Translations under genes and position numbers: made by a program | Shown: positions 15,765 to 22,970 of the stretch, in pieces | How the letters are laid out: each line of letters opens with the position of its first letter | Numbering within the stretch: position 1 is the stretch's first letter | NCBI GenBank assembly: GCA_904420055.1 | Contig: CAJFTV010000072.1 | Coordinates: 1-23,011 of the forward strand | Reading direction: 5' to 3' | From: Candidatus Alloscillospira gallinarum | GTDB taxonomy: Bacteria; Bacillota; Clostridia; Oscillospirales; Oscillospiraceae | DNA length: 23,011 nt | The notes under the pieces: model-generated | Seen by the model: the letters and a program-made list of their open reading frames with translations, nothing else | Databases searched by the model: none | Told to the model about the DNA's origin: nothing

Positions 15765-17671
15765 ATTCTCTTAAAAAGCCTGTCCAGCGCGCTTTTGGTC
15801 AGCTCCACCGCCACCGGGCGGCCGTGGGGACAATACCGAATCTCCCCGGAAAACACCTTTTCCGCTATTATTTCCATCTCCTGGGGCGTCGTCTTCATGC
15901 CGGCCTTTATGGCCGCCTTGCAGGCCATGGTGTGGTAAATCTCGTCTGTGACAGCCTCCGTATCCGGCTGTCTGTCGCCGCGTTTTACTGCGGCGCATAT
16001 ATCAGAAATAACGCTCTCGGCCTGGGTCTCGTCTATCTGGGCGGGAATCTGGCGTATAGCCACATTTCCCATGCCGAGGCTCTCGGCCTTAAACCCAAGT
16101 CTCTCCAGAAGAGGGCCATTCTCCTCAATAATCGCCGCTTCCTCCGGGCTGAAACGGCAGACAAGCGGCAGAAGCAGGGGCTGAATCACGGTCTCTTGTT
16201 TCTGACCTCTCATTCTGTCAAAGTGCATCCTCTCATGGGCGGCGTGCTTGTCAATAAGCCACAGGGAATTTCCCCTCTGGGCTATTATGTATGTCTCCAT
16301 AGCCTCGCCTATTATTCGGAAAGGAGTTTTCTGCACCCCTTCCATTACAGTCTGTTCCTCCGGCAAAAGGCTGTCCGACCCCGGCATTTCTTTCCGGTCA
16401 CTTCCGCCTTTCACAGCTTCCCGCCCCGGTGTCTCAGGCACCGGTTCCGCCGCCGGGCGGAACGCCGGAGCTGTATCCCTTTTTCCGAAAAAGGACGGAG
16501 CAGAATCCCGCAAAATACCATATTCAGAGCTTCTCTTTTCGCTGTAAAGCGGAAGCCGCGGACGGGAGGGCCTGTCCCCCCCAGAGCCCACAGGCGCATG
16601 CCCCCTGTTCTCCGGCATGACCGGAGCCGCCTTTTCAAAAAGTCTCTCCGTACTCCTTGAAATCTCCACATTGAGCCCCGGCGTCTCGCGTTCAAGGGCG
16701 CTTAACACACAGTCATAAACGCTGTGGAACACGCTGTTCTCATCTGCAAACTTAACTTCAGTCTTTGTGGGGTGGACATTTACGTCCACGGCGCCGTAGC
16801 TTATGGTTATGTAGAGGATACATGCCGGAAATTTCCCTGTAAAAAGGGAATTCTTATATGCCTGCTCCAGCGCCGCCTGGAGCTTCTGGGACTTTACATA
16901 CCGGCCGTTGACAAAGAAATACTGCCAGCCCCGGTTTCCCCTGGAGTAAGCGGGGGAGGACACATAGCCGCAGACGGAAATTCCGTCATAGCTGCACTCC
17001 GCCTTTAAAAGCTCTCCGGAAAATTCCCTGCCAAAAAGGCTGTATATAAGAGACTGCAAATTGCCGTCTCCGGGGGTGTGGAACTCCTCCTTCCCGTCTT
17101 TGACGTATCTCACCGACACTTCCGGGTGGGAGAGCGCCTCCCTTAAAACGGCGGCTGACACCGCCGCCCCCTCAGACTTGTCAGACTTCATAAACTTCAG
17201 CCTTGCCGGAGTGTTGAAAAACAAGTCCCGCACTATTATTGTGGTGCCCCCAGGACAGCCTGCCGGGTCATTTGACACTACATTTCCGCCGTCGCACAGG
17301 ACCCTGCGCCCTTCGGTCTCTCCGGGAACACAGGTCATAAGCTCCACATGGGACACGGCGGATATCGCCGCCAACGCCTCTCCTCTGAACCCCAGGGTTT
17401 TTATGGCCTCAAGTCCGCGACTGTCATACAGTTTGCTGGTTGCGTGGCGCAAAAACGCCGTCTCCACGTCCTCCGGAAGTATCCCGCTCCCGTCATCTGT
17501 TACCCGGATATATTCCATTCCGCCACGTCGGATTTCCACAGTAATGGAACCCGCGCCGGCATCTATTGAGTTTTCCATGAGCTCCTTAACGGCCGAGGCG
17601 GGGCGCTCCACCACCTCGCCTGCGGCGATAAGGTCAGCCACGTGCTGGTCAAGCTTTTTTATCTTTGCCAT
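15761..17671 (-). CDS. mutL: DNA mismatch repair protein MutL
   Basis: The 636-residue MutL has the GHL ATPase domain at its N terminus: ELMENSIDAGA (30-40), DDGSGI (59-64) and GFRGEALAAISAVS (94-107). A low-complexity Pro/Arg/Ser linker (about 340-445) leads to the C-terminal dimerisation and endonuclease domain. The nuclease metal motif DQHA-x2-E-x4-E appears as DKHAAHERMHFD (474-485), with Lys for Gln and Asp485 for the final Glu. The companion motifs ACKAAIKA (583-590) and CPHGRP (614-619) are intact, so nicking activity is likely. mutS, often adjacent, is not in the window. The start follows GAGGA by about 13 bases and lies 51 bases after the alr-like gene; miaA overlaps the 3' end. Confidence 0.97.
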   Translation of the reverse strand: MAKIKKLDQHVADLIAAGEVVERPASAVKELMENSIDAGAGSITVEIRRGGMEYIRVTDDGSGILPEDVETAFLRHATSKLYDSRGLEAIKTLGFRGEALAAISAVSHVELMTCVPGETEGRRVLCDGGNVVSNDPAGCPGGTTIIVRDLFFNTPARLKFMKSDKSEGAAVSAAVLREALSHPEVSVRYVKDGKEEFHTPGDGNLQSLIYSLFGREFSGELLKAECSYDGISVCGYVSSPAYSRGNRGWQYFFVNGRYVKSQKLQAALEQAYKNSLFTGKFPACILYITISYGAVDVNVHPTKTEVKFADENSVFHSVYDCVLSALERETPGLNVEISRSTERLFEKAAPVMPENRGHAPVGSGGDRPSRPRLPLYSEKRSSEYGILRDSAPSFFGKRDTAPAFRPAAEPVPETPGREAVKGGSDRKEMPGSDSLLPEEQTVMEGVQKTPFRIIGEAMETYIIAQRGNSLWLIDKHAAHERMHFDRMRGQKQETVIQPLLLPLVCRFSPEEAAIIEENGPLLERLGFKAESLGMGNVAIRQIPAQIDETQAESVISDICAAVKRGDRQPDTEAVTDEIYHTMACKAAIKAGMKTTPQEMEIIAEKVFSGEIRYCPHGRPVAVELTKSALDRLFKRI

Positions 17672-17722
17672 AATTTCAGGTGTTCCTCATATCTTCCAGC
17701 GCCTCCCGGCGGCAGTTTAAGC

Positions 17723-18787
17723 TTATTTATAATTTCTCGGCAGTCCCTTCACATTTACAGGGTCAACGTCCATTATAGCGACGTCGCCCACAGTGCAGTC
17801 TATTTTTGTCACGTCAATAAGTGTGTGCAGCATACCCACGTTGCCTATTACCTTTGCACGCTGGCCGTTTACACGGACATAAGGGCTGCGGCGGCGGGAC
17901 AGAAAGCGGTCAAAAAATCCGCGCTCCGATATGTGGCGGTCAACGCCGAAGCCGTGGTAATACCCCACGGACAAAACCGCAATCTTTGTGGGCTTTTTTA
18001 TCACGACGCCGTGGCCGGAACCAATTTTGTGCCCCTTGCTGCACCAGCCAACCTCTTCAATGCCGGCTTCAATATACCCCACCTTTGACAGGGAGGGAAT
18101 GGCCTTTCCGGGTATTCTGCCGCACAGGGCTGTGTCCACCCGTACAGCGTCCATGTGCCCGAAGTCGTATTTAAACAGCGCCGCAGAATCACAGCAGTGG
18201 GCATTTCCCGTTTCAAACCCCATCTCCTCCAGCCTGTCAAGTACGCTGTTAAACAGGTCAAGCTGCGCCAGCGTCTCCTTCCTGCTGCGCCAGGAGGCGG
18301 AAAAAGTTGTAAACGTGCCCACTACCGCAAGGCTTGACATATAACGGTAAACCGCGGCAACCCTGTCCAGCTCCGACGGGTCAAACCCATACCGGCCAAG
18401 ACCCGTGTCAATTTTTATCTGCACCTCGCACACCGTCCCCCGGGCCTCGGCTATGCCGTTTAGCGCCACGGCGGCGTCATACGAGCCGACAGTACAGATT
18501 ACTCCCAGGTCAATCAGCTCCGCGAGTTCCACGGGGTCTGCCGTACTGCGTAGCATCATAATCCGCTCCTCCGTAAAGCCGTTTTTGCGGAGAAGTGCCG
18601 CGTCCTTCGGGTCCGACACAACAAAATTCCGTATCCCCTCGTCCCGGAGAAGCTGCGCCACCTCCCACAGCCCCATGCCATAGGCGTTGGCACTCAAATC
18701 GGCATATATCGCCGCACCGTCTGCCTTGTCTTTTATTGCCTTTATGTTATTGCGTATAACTCTCTTATCTATTACAAGGCTTTTCAT
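17723..18787 (-). CDS. Alanine-racemase-fold protein lacking catalytic residues (probable pseudoenzyme)
   Basis: The 354-residue protein aligns end to end with alanine racemases (fold III barrel plus C-terminal beta domain): ANAYGMG, QIKIDTGLGRYGF, DAVR and VIGNVGM. The key positions are changed. The PLP Schiff-base lysine in the usual VVKANAYGHG is Ser32 (DLSANAYGMG). The second catalytic residue, Tyr of the SYG motif, corresponds to Ser257. The His of FTHF is Thr161, the Asn of NSA is Asp200, the GYxDG Asp is His278 and the MDQ Asp is Leu320. Tyr36 and the arginine of VR are kept. With no lysine, normal PLP chemistry is not expected. A regulatory, binding or wall-linked role is possible but unproven. 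The frame is intact and the GGGGG ribosome site is good. It starts a transcript toward mutL and is divergent from miaB. Confidence 0.85.
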   Translation of the reverse strand: MKSLVIDKRVIRNNIKAIKDKADGAAIYADLSANAYGMGLWEVAQLLRDEGIRNFVVSDPKDAALLRKNGFTEERIMMLRSTADPVELAELIDLGVICTVGSYDAAVALNGIAEARGTVCEVQIKIDTGLGRYGFDPSELDRVAAVYRYMSSLAVVGTFTTFSASWRSRKETLAQLDLFNSVLDRLEEMGFETGNAHCCDSAALFKYDFGHMDAVRVDTALCGRIPGKAIPSLSKVGYIEAGIEEVGWCSKGHKIGSGHGVVIKKPTKIAVLSVGYYHGFGVDRHISERGFFDRFLSRRRSPYVRVNGQRAKVIGNVGMLHTLIDVTKIDCTVGDVAIMDVDPVNVKGLPRNYK

Positions 18788-18861
18788 AATAAGTCCCCCT
18801 GTTTTTATCCCGATACATCTCTCTATTACCTGTCCGTCCGCAGCAAGCTCTTTTCCTGGCC

Positions 18862-18898
18862 CCGGAAAGCCTTATACAGGACGCAGCCGCCTTTCCGG
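18862..18898 (-). other. Inverted repeat in the alr-like gene leader
   Basis: CCGGAAAG (18862-18869) and CTTTCCGG (18891-18898) form an 8-bp perfect stem with a 21-base loop; outer GGCC/GGCC bases could extend it with a bulge. No T run follows on the minus strand, so it is not a classic terminator. It lies in the long (about 170-base) predicted leader of the alr-like gene. Confidence 0.45.
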
Positions 18899-18968
18899 CC
18901 AAACCTTTCTCCGGTACTGTACTGTGTCTCACCGCTTCGCCGGAGGCCCCGTCAGTCATTTGGTTATT

Positions 18969-18997
18969 ATTATACATTATTTACATTGAAAGTTCTA
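18969..18997 (-). promoter_or_regulatory. Possible promoter for the alr-like gene
   Basis: A perfect TATAAT (18969-18974) lies on the minus strand. Its -35 region at 17-base spacing (18992-18997, TAGAAC) is poor. It would overlap the miaB promoter on the other strand, so the two genes may compete or be co-regulated. Confidence 0.4.
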
Positions 18998-19014
18998 TAA
19001 AAAAATGTTAAAAT
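18986..19014 (+). promoter_or_regulatory. Sigma-A promoter for miaB
   Basis: TTGAAA (18986-18991), a 17-base spacer and TAAAAT (19009-19014) make a near-consensus promoter. The predicted start is near 19021, about 33 bases before the miaB GTG. Confidence 0.72.
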
Positions 19015-19053
19015 TCCTTCGTTGTAAATACAAAAAGAAAAAAGGGGAAAAAC

Positions 19054-20463
19054 GTGGCGTATAAACGTGTTGAAATCAGCGGCGAGGATATATCCCGCCA
19101 AAAGCAGATAATGGCGGGGCTGTGTCCTCTTCCCGGTAAAAACGGGACAGCCAGGGCCTTTGTTGACACCTACGGCTGTCAGCAGAACGAGGCAGACAGC
19201 GAAAAGCTCCGGGGAATGCTCTCGGAAATGGGCTGTGAGATGACATCAGATGAAAAAGAGGCCGACATTGTCGTCATAAATACCTGCGCCGTGAGAGAAC
19301 ATGCGGAAATGCGCGTATTCGGCAACGTGGGCGCGCTCAGCCATACGAAAAGGGCAAATCCCAATCAGATAATATGCGTCTGCGGCTGCATGGCCCAGGA
19401 GCCGGGCATAGCAGAAAAAATCAAGAGGTCATACCCATATGTGGATATCGTGTTCGGCCCCCATATGCTGTGGCGTTTCCCCGAAATTCTTCAGACCTAC
19501 ATGCAGAGCGGGCGCCGCATGTTTTTAACGGAGGACGACCCCGGCGCCATTGCCGAGGGGCTGCCCGAAAAGCGCGACGGCACGGTTAAGGCGTGGCTCT
19601 CCATAATGTACGGCTGCAACAATTTCTGCTCCTACTGCATTGTCCCCTATGTCCGGGGGCGGGAGCGCAGCCGGCGGCCCGAGGCCGTTTTGGAGGAGGC
19701 CAGGCGGCTCGTTTCCGCAGGGTACAGGGACATCACCCTCTTAGGCCAGAATGTAAATTCTTACGGCCGGGACCTTGAAAGCAATATAAGCTTTGCCGGA
19801 CTTTTGCGGCAGATAAATGACATTCCCGGCGACTTCCGTATACGGTTTATGACAAGCCACCCCAAGGACGCATCGGAGGAGCTCTTCCGCACAATGGCGG
19901 AGTGCAGCAAGGTGTCAAAACATATTCACCTGCCCTTTCAGGCCGGAAACAACAGGGTTTTAAAGGCCATGAACCGCGGTTACACCGCAGAAGAGTATCT
20001 TGAAAAGGCAGAGCTCGCCCGCCGGTACATGCCGGATCTCGTTATGACAAGCGACGTGATTGTGGGCTTTCCCGGCGAGACCTCAGAGGAGTTTGAGGAT
20101 ACACTGCGCCTTGTGGAAAAGGTGCGGTTTGACGCCCTTTTCACCTTTATCTATTCAAGACGTCCCGGAACTCCCGCGGCGGAAATACCGGACCCCGCTT
20201 CCCGGGAGGAAAAGCAGAGAAATTTTGAACGGCTTGTCTCGCTTCAAAACAAAATTTCCGCCGAAAAGCACGCGGCATACACCGGGCGCACGCTTCGTGT
20301 GCTCATAGACAGCATGGGGGAGGAAGGCCCCTGCGGCCGCACGGACGGCGGAAGGCTCGTCCGGGTGAAGGGAGACGTCTCCCCGGGTGATTTTGCAGAC
20401 GTGGAAATTACCGGCAGCAACACCTGGGCACTTTACGGAAAAGTTATATCAGACAAAAAATAA
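19054..20463 (+). CDS. miaB: tRNA-2-methylthio-N6-dimethylallyladenosine synthase MiaB
   Basis: The 469-residue radical SAM methylthiotransferase acts on i6A37 made by MiaA. The N-terminal UPF0004 domain holds one iron-sulfur cluster, with cysteines at 42 (TYGCQQNEADSEK), 78 (NTCAVRE) and about 112 (CGCMAQ). The radical SAM cluster is Cys188, Cys192 and Cys195 (YGCNNFCSYCIVPYVRGRE). A C-terminal TRAM domain (about 400-465) binds tRNA. The start is a GTG preceded by AAGGGG at 7 bases. It is transcribed away from the alr-like gene. A 124-base gap with small GC-rich hairpins but no convincing terminator or promoter separates it from the RACo-like gene, so they may be cotranscribed. Confidence 0.97.
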   Translation: MAYKRVEISGEDISRQKQIMAGLCPLPGKNGTARAFVDTYGCQQNEADSEKLRGMLSEMGCEMTSDEKEADIVVINTCAVREHAEMRVFGNVGALSHTKRANPNQIICVCGCMAQEPGIAEKIKRSYPYVDIVFGPHMLWRFPEILQTYMQSGRRMFLTEDDPGAIAEGLPEKRDGTVKAWLSIMYGCNNFCSYCIVPYVRGRERSRRPEAVLEEARRLVSAGYRDITLLGQNVNSYGRDLESNISFAGLLRQINDIPGDFRIRFMTSHPKDASEELFRTMAECSKVSKHIHLPFQAGNNRVLKAMNRGYTAEEYLEKAELARRYMPDLVMTSDVIVGFPGETSEEFEDTLRLVEKVRFDALFTFIYSRRPGTPAAEIPDPASREEKQRNFERLVSLQNKISAEKHAAYTGRTLRVLIDSMGEEGPCGRTDGGRLVRVKGDVSPGDFADVEITGSNTWALYGKVISDKK

Positions 20464-20587
20464 ACATATTGAACCGCGGCTCTGTGCGCCGCTTAAGCAG
20501 ATTACAGGTCAAAAATTTTCATCGCCGCCAAGGGAGATTTTTGAAGCAGGAACTCTAAATTCTTTACGCGGCGGAAAGGAGATTATT

Positions 20588-22117
20588 ATGGAACCCAAGG
20601 TAAGACTATTCAGAGACGGCCGAATGGTGAAAGAGACCACCGGCAAAATCGGCGAGACGCTTTTGGAAATCGTCACCTCGGCAGGCGAATTTCTGGACGC
20701 CCCCTGCGGCGGCCTCGGCAAATGCGGCAAGTGCCTCGTGCGCCTCTCTCCCGATGGTGATGAGGTAAAGGCCTGCCAGACAAAGCTCGAGGGTGACACA
20801 GACATCTACCTTCCCAGCGAGATGGACGACATGAAAATTGCCGACACCGGCGAGGGGGCAAAGCACAACTCAGGCGGCTTTACCGGGCCTTACGGAATTG
20901 CCGTGGACATCGGAACAACAACAGTCGTCGCCCATTTAACAGACCTTCCCACCGGCACGAGAATTGCAACGGCAAGCGGCGTAAACGCACAGCGTCCCTT
21001 TGGCGCCGACGTCATAAGCCGAATCCAGTACTGCGCTGAAAACGGACATGAAAAGCTCACCCGCGCAATCCGCGGCCAGCTTGCTGACCTTATCCGCGAG
21101 GATATTAAAAAGTCCGGCGTCTCAAAGGACGACATAAAATACATATCCATTGCCGGAAACACAATCATGGAGCATCTTTACGCCGACATGTCACCTGTTG
21201 GCATGGGCGTCGTTCCCTTTAAGCCGGTAAGCCTTTTCGGAGACGAGGGCCCGGCCGGCGAGGACATGCCGGTGGCACAGGACGCTGTGTGCTACATGGC
21301 GCCATGTGTCTCCTCCTACGTGGGCGGAGACATAACCGCAGGTATGATGGCATGCGACCTTGAGGAGGACATGGGCCCCACGCTGTACCTGGACATCGGT
21401 ACAAACGGTGAAATTGCCCTCAAAAACGGCGATAAGTACTTTGTCTGCGCCACCGCCGCCGGCCCCGCATTTGAGGGTGCGGAGATATCCCACGGCATGG
21501 CCGCAATTTCCGGCGCCGTAAACCACGCCCGCTGGGAAAACGGCAAGCTGCAGTACGATGTCATAGGCGACGTGGCCCCTGTCGGGCTGTGTGGTTCCGG
21601 ACTTCTGGACGTTCTCGCACTCATGCTGGACATTGGCGCCGTGGACGAGACAGGCAGAATGCTCACCCCAAGGGAGGCAGAGCCGGACGTAGCACCGTAT
21701 CTCGGCACCGACGAGAACGGCAAACCCGCGTTTTTCATAAACAGGGAAGCCGGAGTGTGCATAACCGGAGAGGACGTGAGAAAGCTGCAGCTTGCAAAGG
21801 CTGCAATCGCTGCCGGAATACAGACGCTTATGTACCACGCTGAGGTAAAGGAAATTGAGTGTTTCCTCCTCTGCGGAGGATTTGGCAGCTTTATGGATAA
21901 GCGCAGCGCGGCGAGAATAGGTCTTTTCCCCATGAGCCTGCTTCCCGTTACAAAGACAATGGGCAATACCGCCGGAGAAGGCGCGGCCCTCACCGTATGG
22001 TCAGCTGCCGCAAGGGAAAAACTGAACCGTCTTAGAGACAAGTGCGAGTATATAGAGCTCTCCGACAGTTTCCACTTCAATGAGCAGTTTGTTGAACAGA
22101 TGATGTTTGAGGAATAA
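20588..22117 (+). CDS. RACo-like [2Fe-2S] ferredoxin/ASKHA ATPase (DUF4445 family)
   Basis: The 509-residue protein has an N-terminal plant-type [2Fe-2S] domain with Cys40, Cys46, Cys49 and Cys63 (APCGGLGKCGKC, then KACQTKL). An ASKHA-type ATPase domain (DUF4445) follows: AVDIGTTTVVAHL (about 105-117), LYLDIGTNGEIAL, GLCGSGLLD and LLCGGFGSFMD. Relatives such as RACo and RamA use ATP to reduce inactive Co(II) corrinoid on methyltransferase partners. This protein is shorter than RACo (about 600 or more residues) because the ATPase starts soon after the ferredoxin domain. No corrinoid protein or methyltransferase is nearby, so its partner is unknown. The ATG at 20588 has AAAGGAG 7 bases upstream; the frame is open back to 20387 but that part overlaps miaB. 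Confidence 0.9.
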   Translation: MEPKVRLFRDGRMVKETTGKIGETLLEIVTSAGEFLDAPCGGLGKCGKCLVRLSPDGDEVKACQTKLEGDTDIYLPSEMDDMKIADTGEGAKHNSGGFTGPYGIAVDIGTTTVVAHLTDLPTGTRIATASGVNAQRPFGADVISRIQYCAENGHEKLTRAIRGQLADLIREDIKKSGVSKDDIKYISIAGNTIMEHLYADMSPVGMGVVPFKPVSLFGDEGPAGEDMPVAQDAVCYMAPCVSSYVGGDITAGMMACDLEEDMGPTLYLDIGTNGEIALKNGDKYFVCATAAGPAFEGAEISHGMAAISGAVNHARWENGKLQYDVIGDVAPVGLCGSGLLDVLALMLDIGAVDETGRMLTPREAEPDVAPYLGTDENGKPAFFINREAGVCITGEDVRKLQLAKAAIAAGIQTLMYHAEVKEIECFLLCGGFGSFMDKRSAARIGLFPMSLLPVTKTMGNTAGEGAALTVWSAAAREKLNRLRDKCEYIELSDSFHFNEQFVEQMMFEE

Positions 22118-22150
22118 AATTCCCGGCGTAAAAGCAGTCCCACACAGGAA

Positions 22151-22182
22151 TTTTAATTGCCGCCGTGCGGCGGCAATTAAAA
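22151..22182 (+). other. Perfect 14-bp hairpin between the RACo-like and DUF2284 genes
   Basis: TTTTAATTGCCGCC (22151-22164) pairs perfectly with GGCGGCAATTAAAA (22169-22182) around a GTGC tetraloop. No T run follows on either strand, so it does not fit a classic intrinsic terminator. It could stabilise or direct processing of a shared transcript. I see no promoter between it and the next gene. Confidence 0.75.
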
Positions 22183-22222
22183 ACCATGTTCTTATTTCAA
22201 TTTTTACAGGAGGATTTGGACA

Positions 22223-22762
22223 ATGCTTGATTATGAGAAATTATTTAAACTGGCAGAGAAGTGCGGATTTAACTCCTACGGTAAACTTGACGTGTCAACA
22301 CTTAAGTTCCTCCCGGAGGTGCGCGACATGTGCAAGGCCAACACCTGCGGTATGTACGACAAATCATGGGCATGTCCCCCGGCCTGCGGCACTCTTGATA
22401 AAATGAGGGAGAAGGTGCAGGGCTATAAAGAGGGAATTTTAGTCCAGACCGTAGGACAGCTTGAGGACAGTATGGATTGGGACGGCATTCAGGAGACGAG
22501 CAAAAAGCAAGCGGATAACTTTGCCAAAATGTGGGAAGAGCTTGAAAAAGAGTATGTAAATATAATGGCAATGGGCACCGGAGCATGCACCAAGTGCAAG
22601 AAATGCACCTACCCTGACGCACCCTGCCGTTTTCCGGATAAAGTCGCATCATCAATGGAGGCCTGCGGCCTTGTGGTGAGCGACGTATGTACTGCAAACG
22701 GCGTAAAATATAACCACGGGCCAAACACCATCTGCTACACCGGCTGTTTTCTCCTCAAATAA
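22223..22762 (+). CDS. DUF2284 cysteine-rich metal-binding protein
   Basis: The 179-residue protein has 13 cysteines. The DUF2284 signature is a first cluster at Cys37, 42, 51 and 55 (CKANTCGMYDKSWACPPACG), then a ferredoxin-like run at Cys122, 125, 128 and 135 (CTKCKKCTYPDAPC), and late cysteines at 148, 156, 171 and 175. The family is predicted to bind metal or iron-sulfur clusters; its biochemical role is not established. No signal peptide or membrane segment is seen, so it is likely cytoplasmic. The ATG follows AGGAGG by 9 bases. It lies 105 bases after the RACo-like gene, across a perfect hairpin, and its stop codon directly abuts the next start. Confidence 0.9.
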   Translation: MLDYEKLFKLAEKCGFNSYGKLDVSTLKFLPEVRDMCKANTCGMYDKSWACPPACGTLDKMREKVQGYKEGILVQTVGQLEDSMDWDGIQETSKKQADNFAKMWEELEKEYVNIMAMGTGACTKCKKCTYPDAPCRFPDKVASSMEACGLVVSDVCTANGVKYNHGPNTICYTGCFLLK

Positions 22763-22936
22763 ATGGAAGAGGTAATGGTCTCCGGCTACTGCCGGGAAAT
22801 TGACGGAAACAGGGTATTGTGCTGCGAGGAGACACTGGACGGAGAGCCCGTAACAGATTGCCTCTTTCCAAAGTGTACCTTTTCCGACACCTGCGTGCTT
22901 ATTCAGGCGCTGCGGGATAAAATACAGGATAAATAA
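22763..22936 (+). CDS. 57-residue cysteine-rich protein, unknown
   Basis: This small frame starts at ATG directly after the DUF2284 stop (TAAATG, no gap) and ends TAA. The product has six cysteines, at residues 10, 20, 21, 33, 38 and 44. The last three form C-x4-C-x5-C in TDCLFPKCTFSDTC, which resembles a metal or iron-sulfur ligand set. I do not recognise the family. There is no separate ribosome binding site, so translation is probably coupled to DUF2284; an ATG at codon 5 (after GAGG) is an alternative start. Zero spacing, shared cysteine richness and the terminator-type hairpin just after it support a real gene, but its small size keeps confidence moderate. Confidence 0.68.
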   Translation: MEEVMVSGYCREIDGNRVLCCEETLDGEPVTDCLFPKCTFSDTCVLIQALRDKIQDK

Positions 22937-22941
22937 CAGGT

Positions 22942-22970
22942 CCCCCATGGAGGCAAAATCTCCATGGGGG
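22942..22970 (+). terminator. Terminator-type hairpin ending the miaB-side gene cluster
   Basis: CCCCCATGGAG (22942-22952) pairs perfectly with CTCCATGGGGG (22960-22970) around a 7-base loop. The tail TTAAACTTTC is only weakly T-rich. It begins 5 bases after the 57-residue gene. The remaining 41 bases to the window edge show no recognisable gene. Confidence 0.7.

Noticed and set aside
15758..16660. 300-codon open frame on the plus strand opposite mutL
   Set aside because: It lies fully antisense to a well-supported mutL, has no ribosome site or family signature, and is rich in Arg, His, Leu and Pro as expected of a shadow frame.
17723..18787. Alr-like gene as a frameshifted or decayed pseudogene
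   Set aside because: The frame is full length, has a good ribosome site and keeps fold-level motifs; the changes are scattered single substitutions, not one frame error.
18765..18977. 70-codon minus-strand frame in the divergent region
   Set aside because: It overlaps the alr-like start and the promoter, has no ribosome site and shows no recognisable features.
20387..20587. N-terminal extension of the RACo-like protein
   Set aside because: It overlaps miaB and has no family similarity; ATG 20588 has a strong ribosome site.
21316..22143. 275-codon minus-strand frame opposite the RACo-like gene
   Set aside because: Antisense to the conserved ASKHA motifs; Ser/Pro/Ala-rich composition of a shadow frame.
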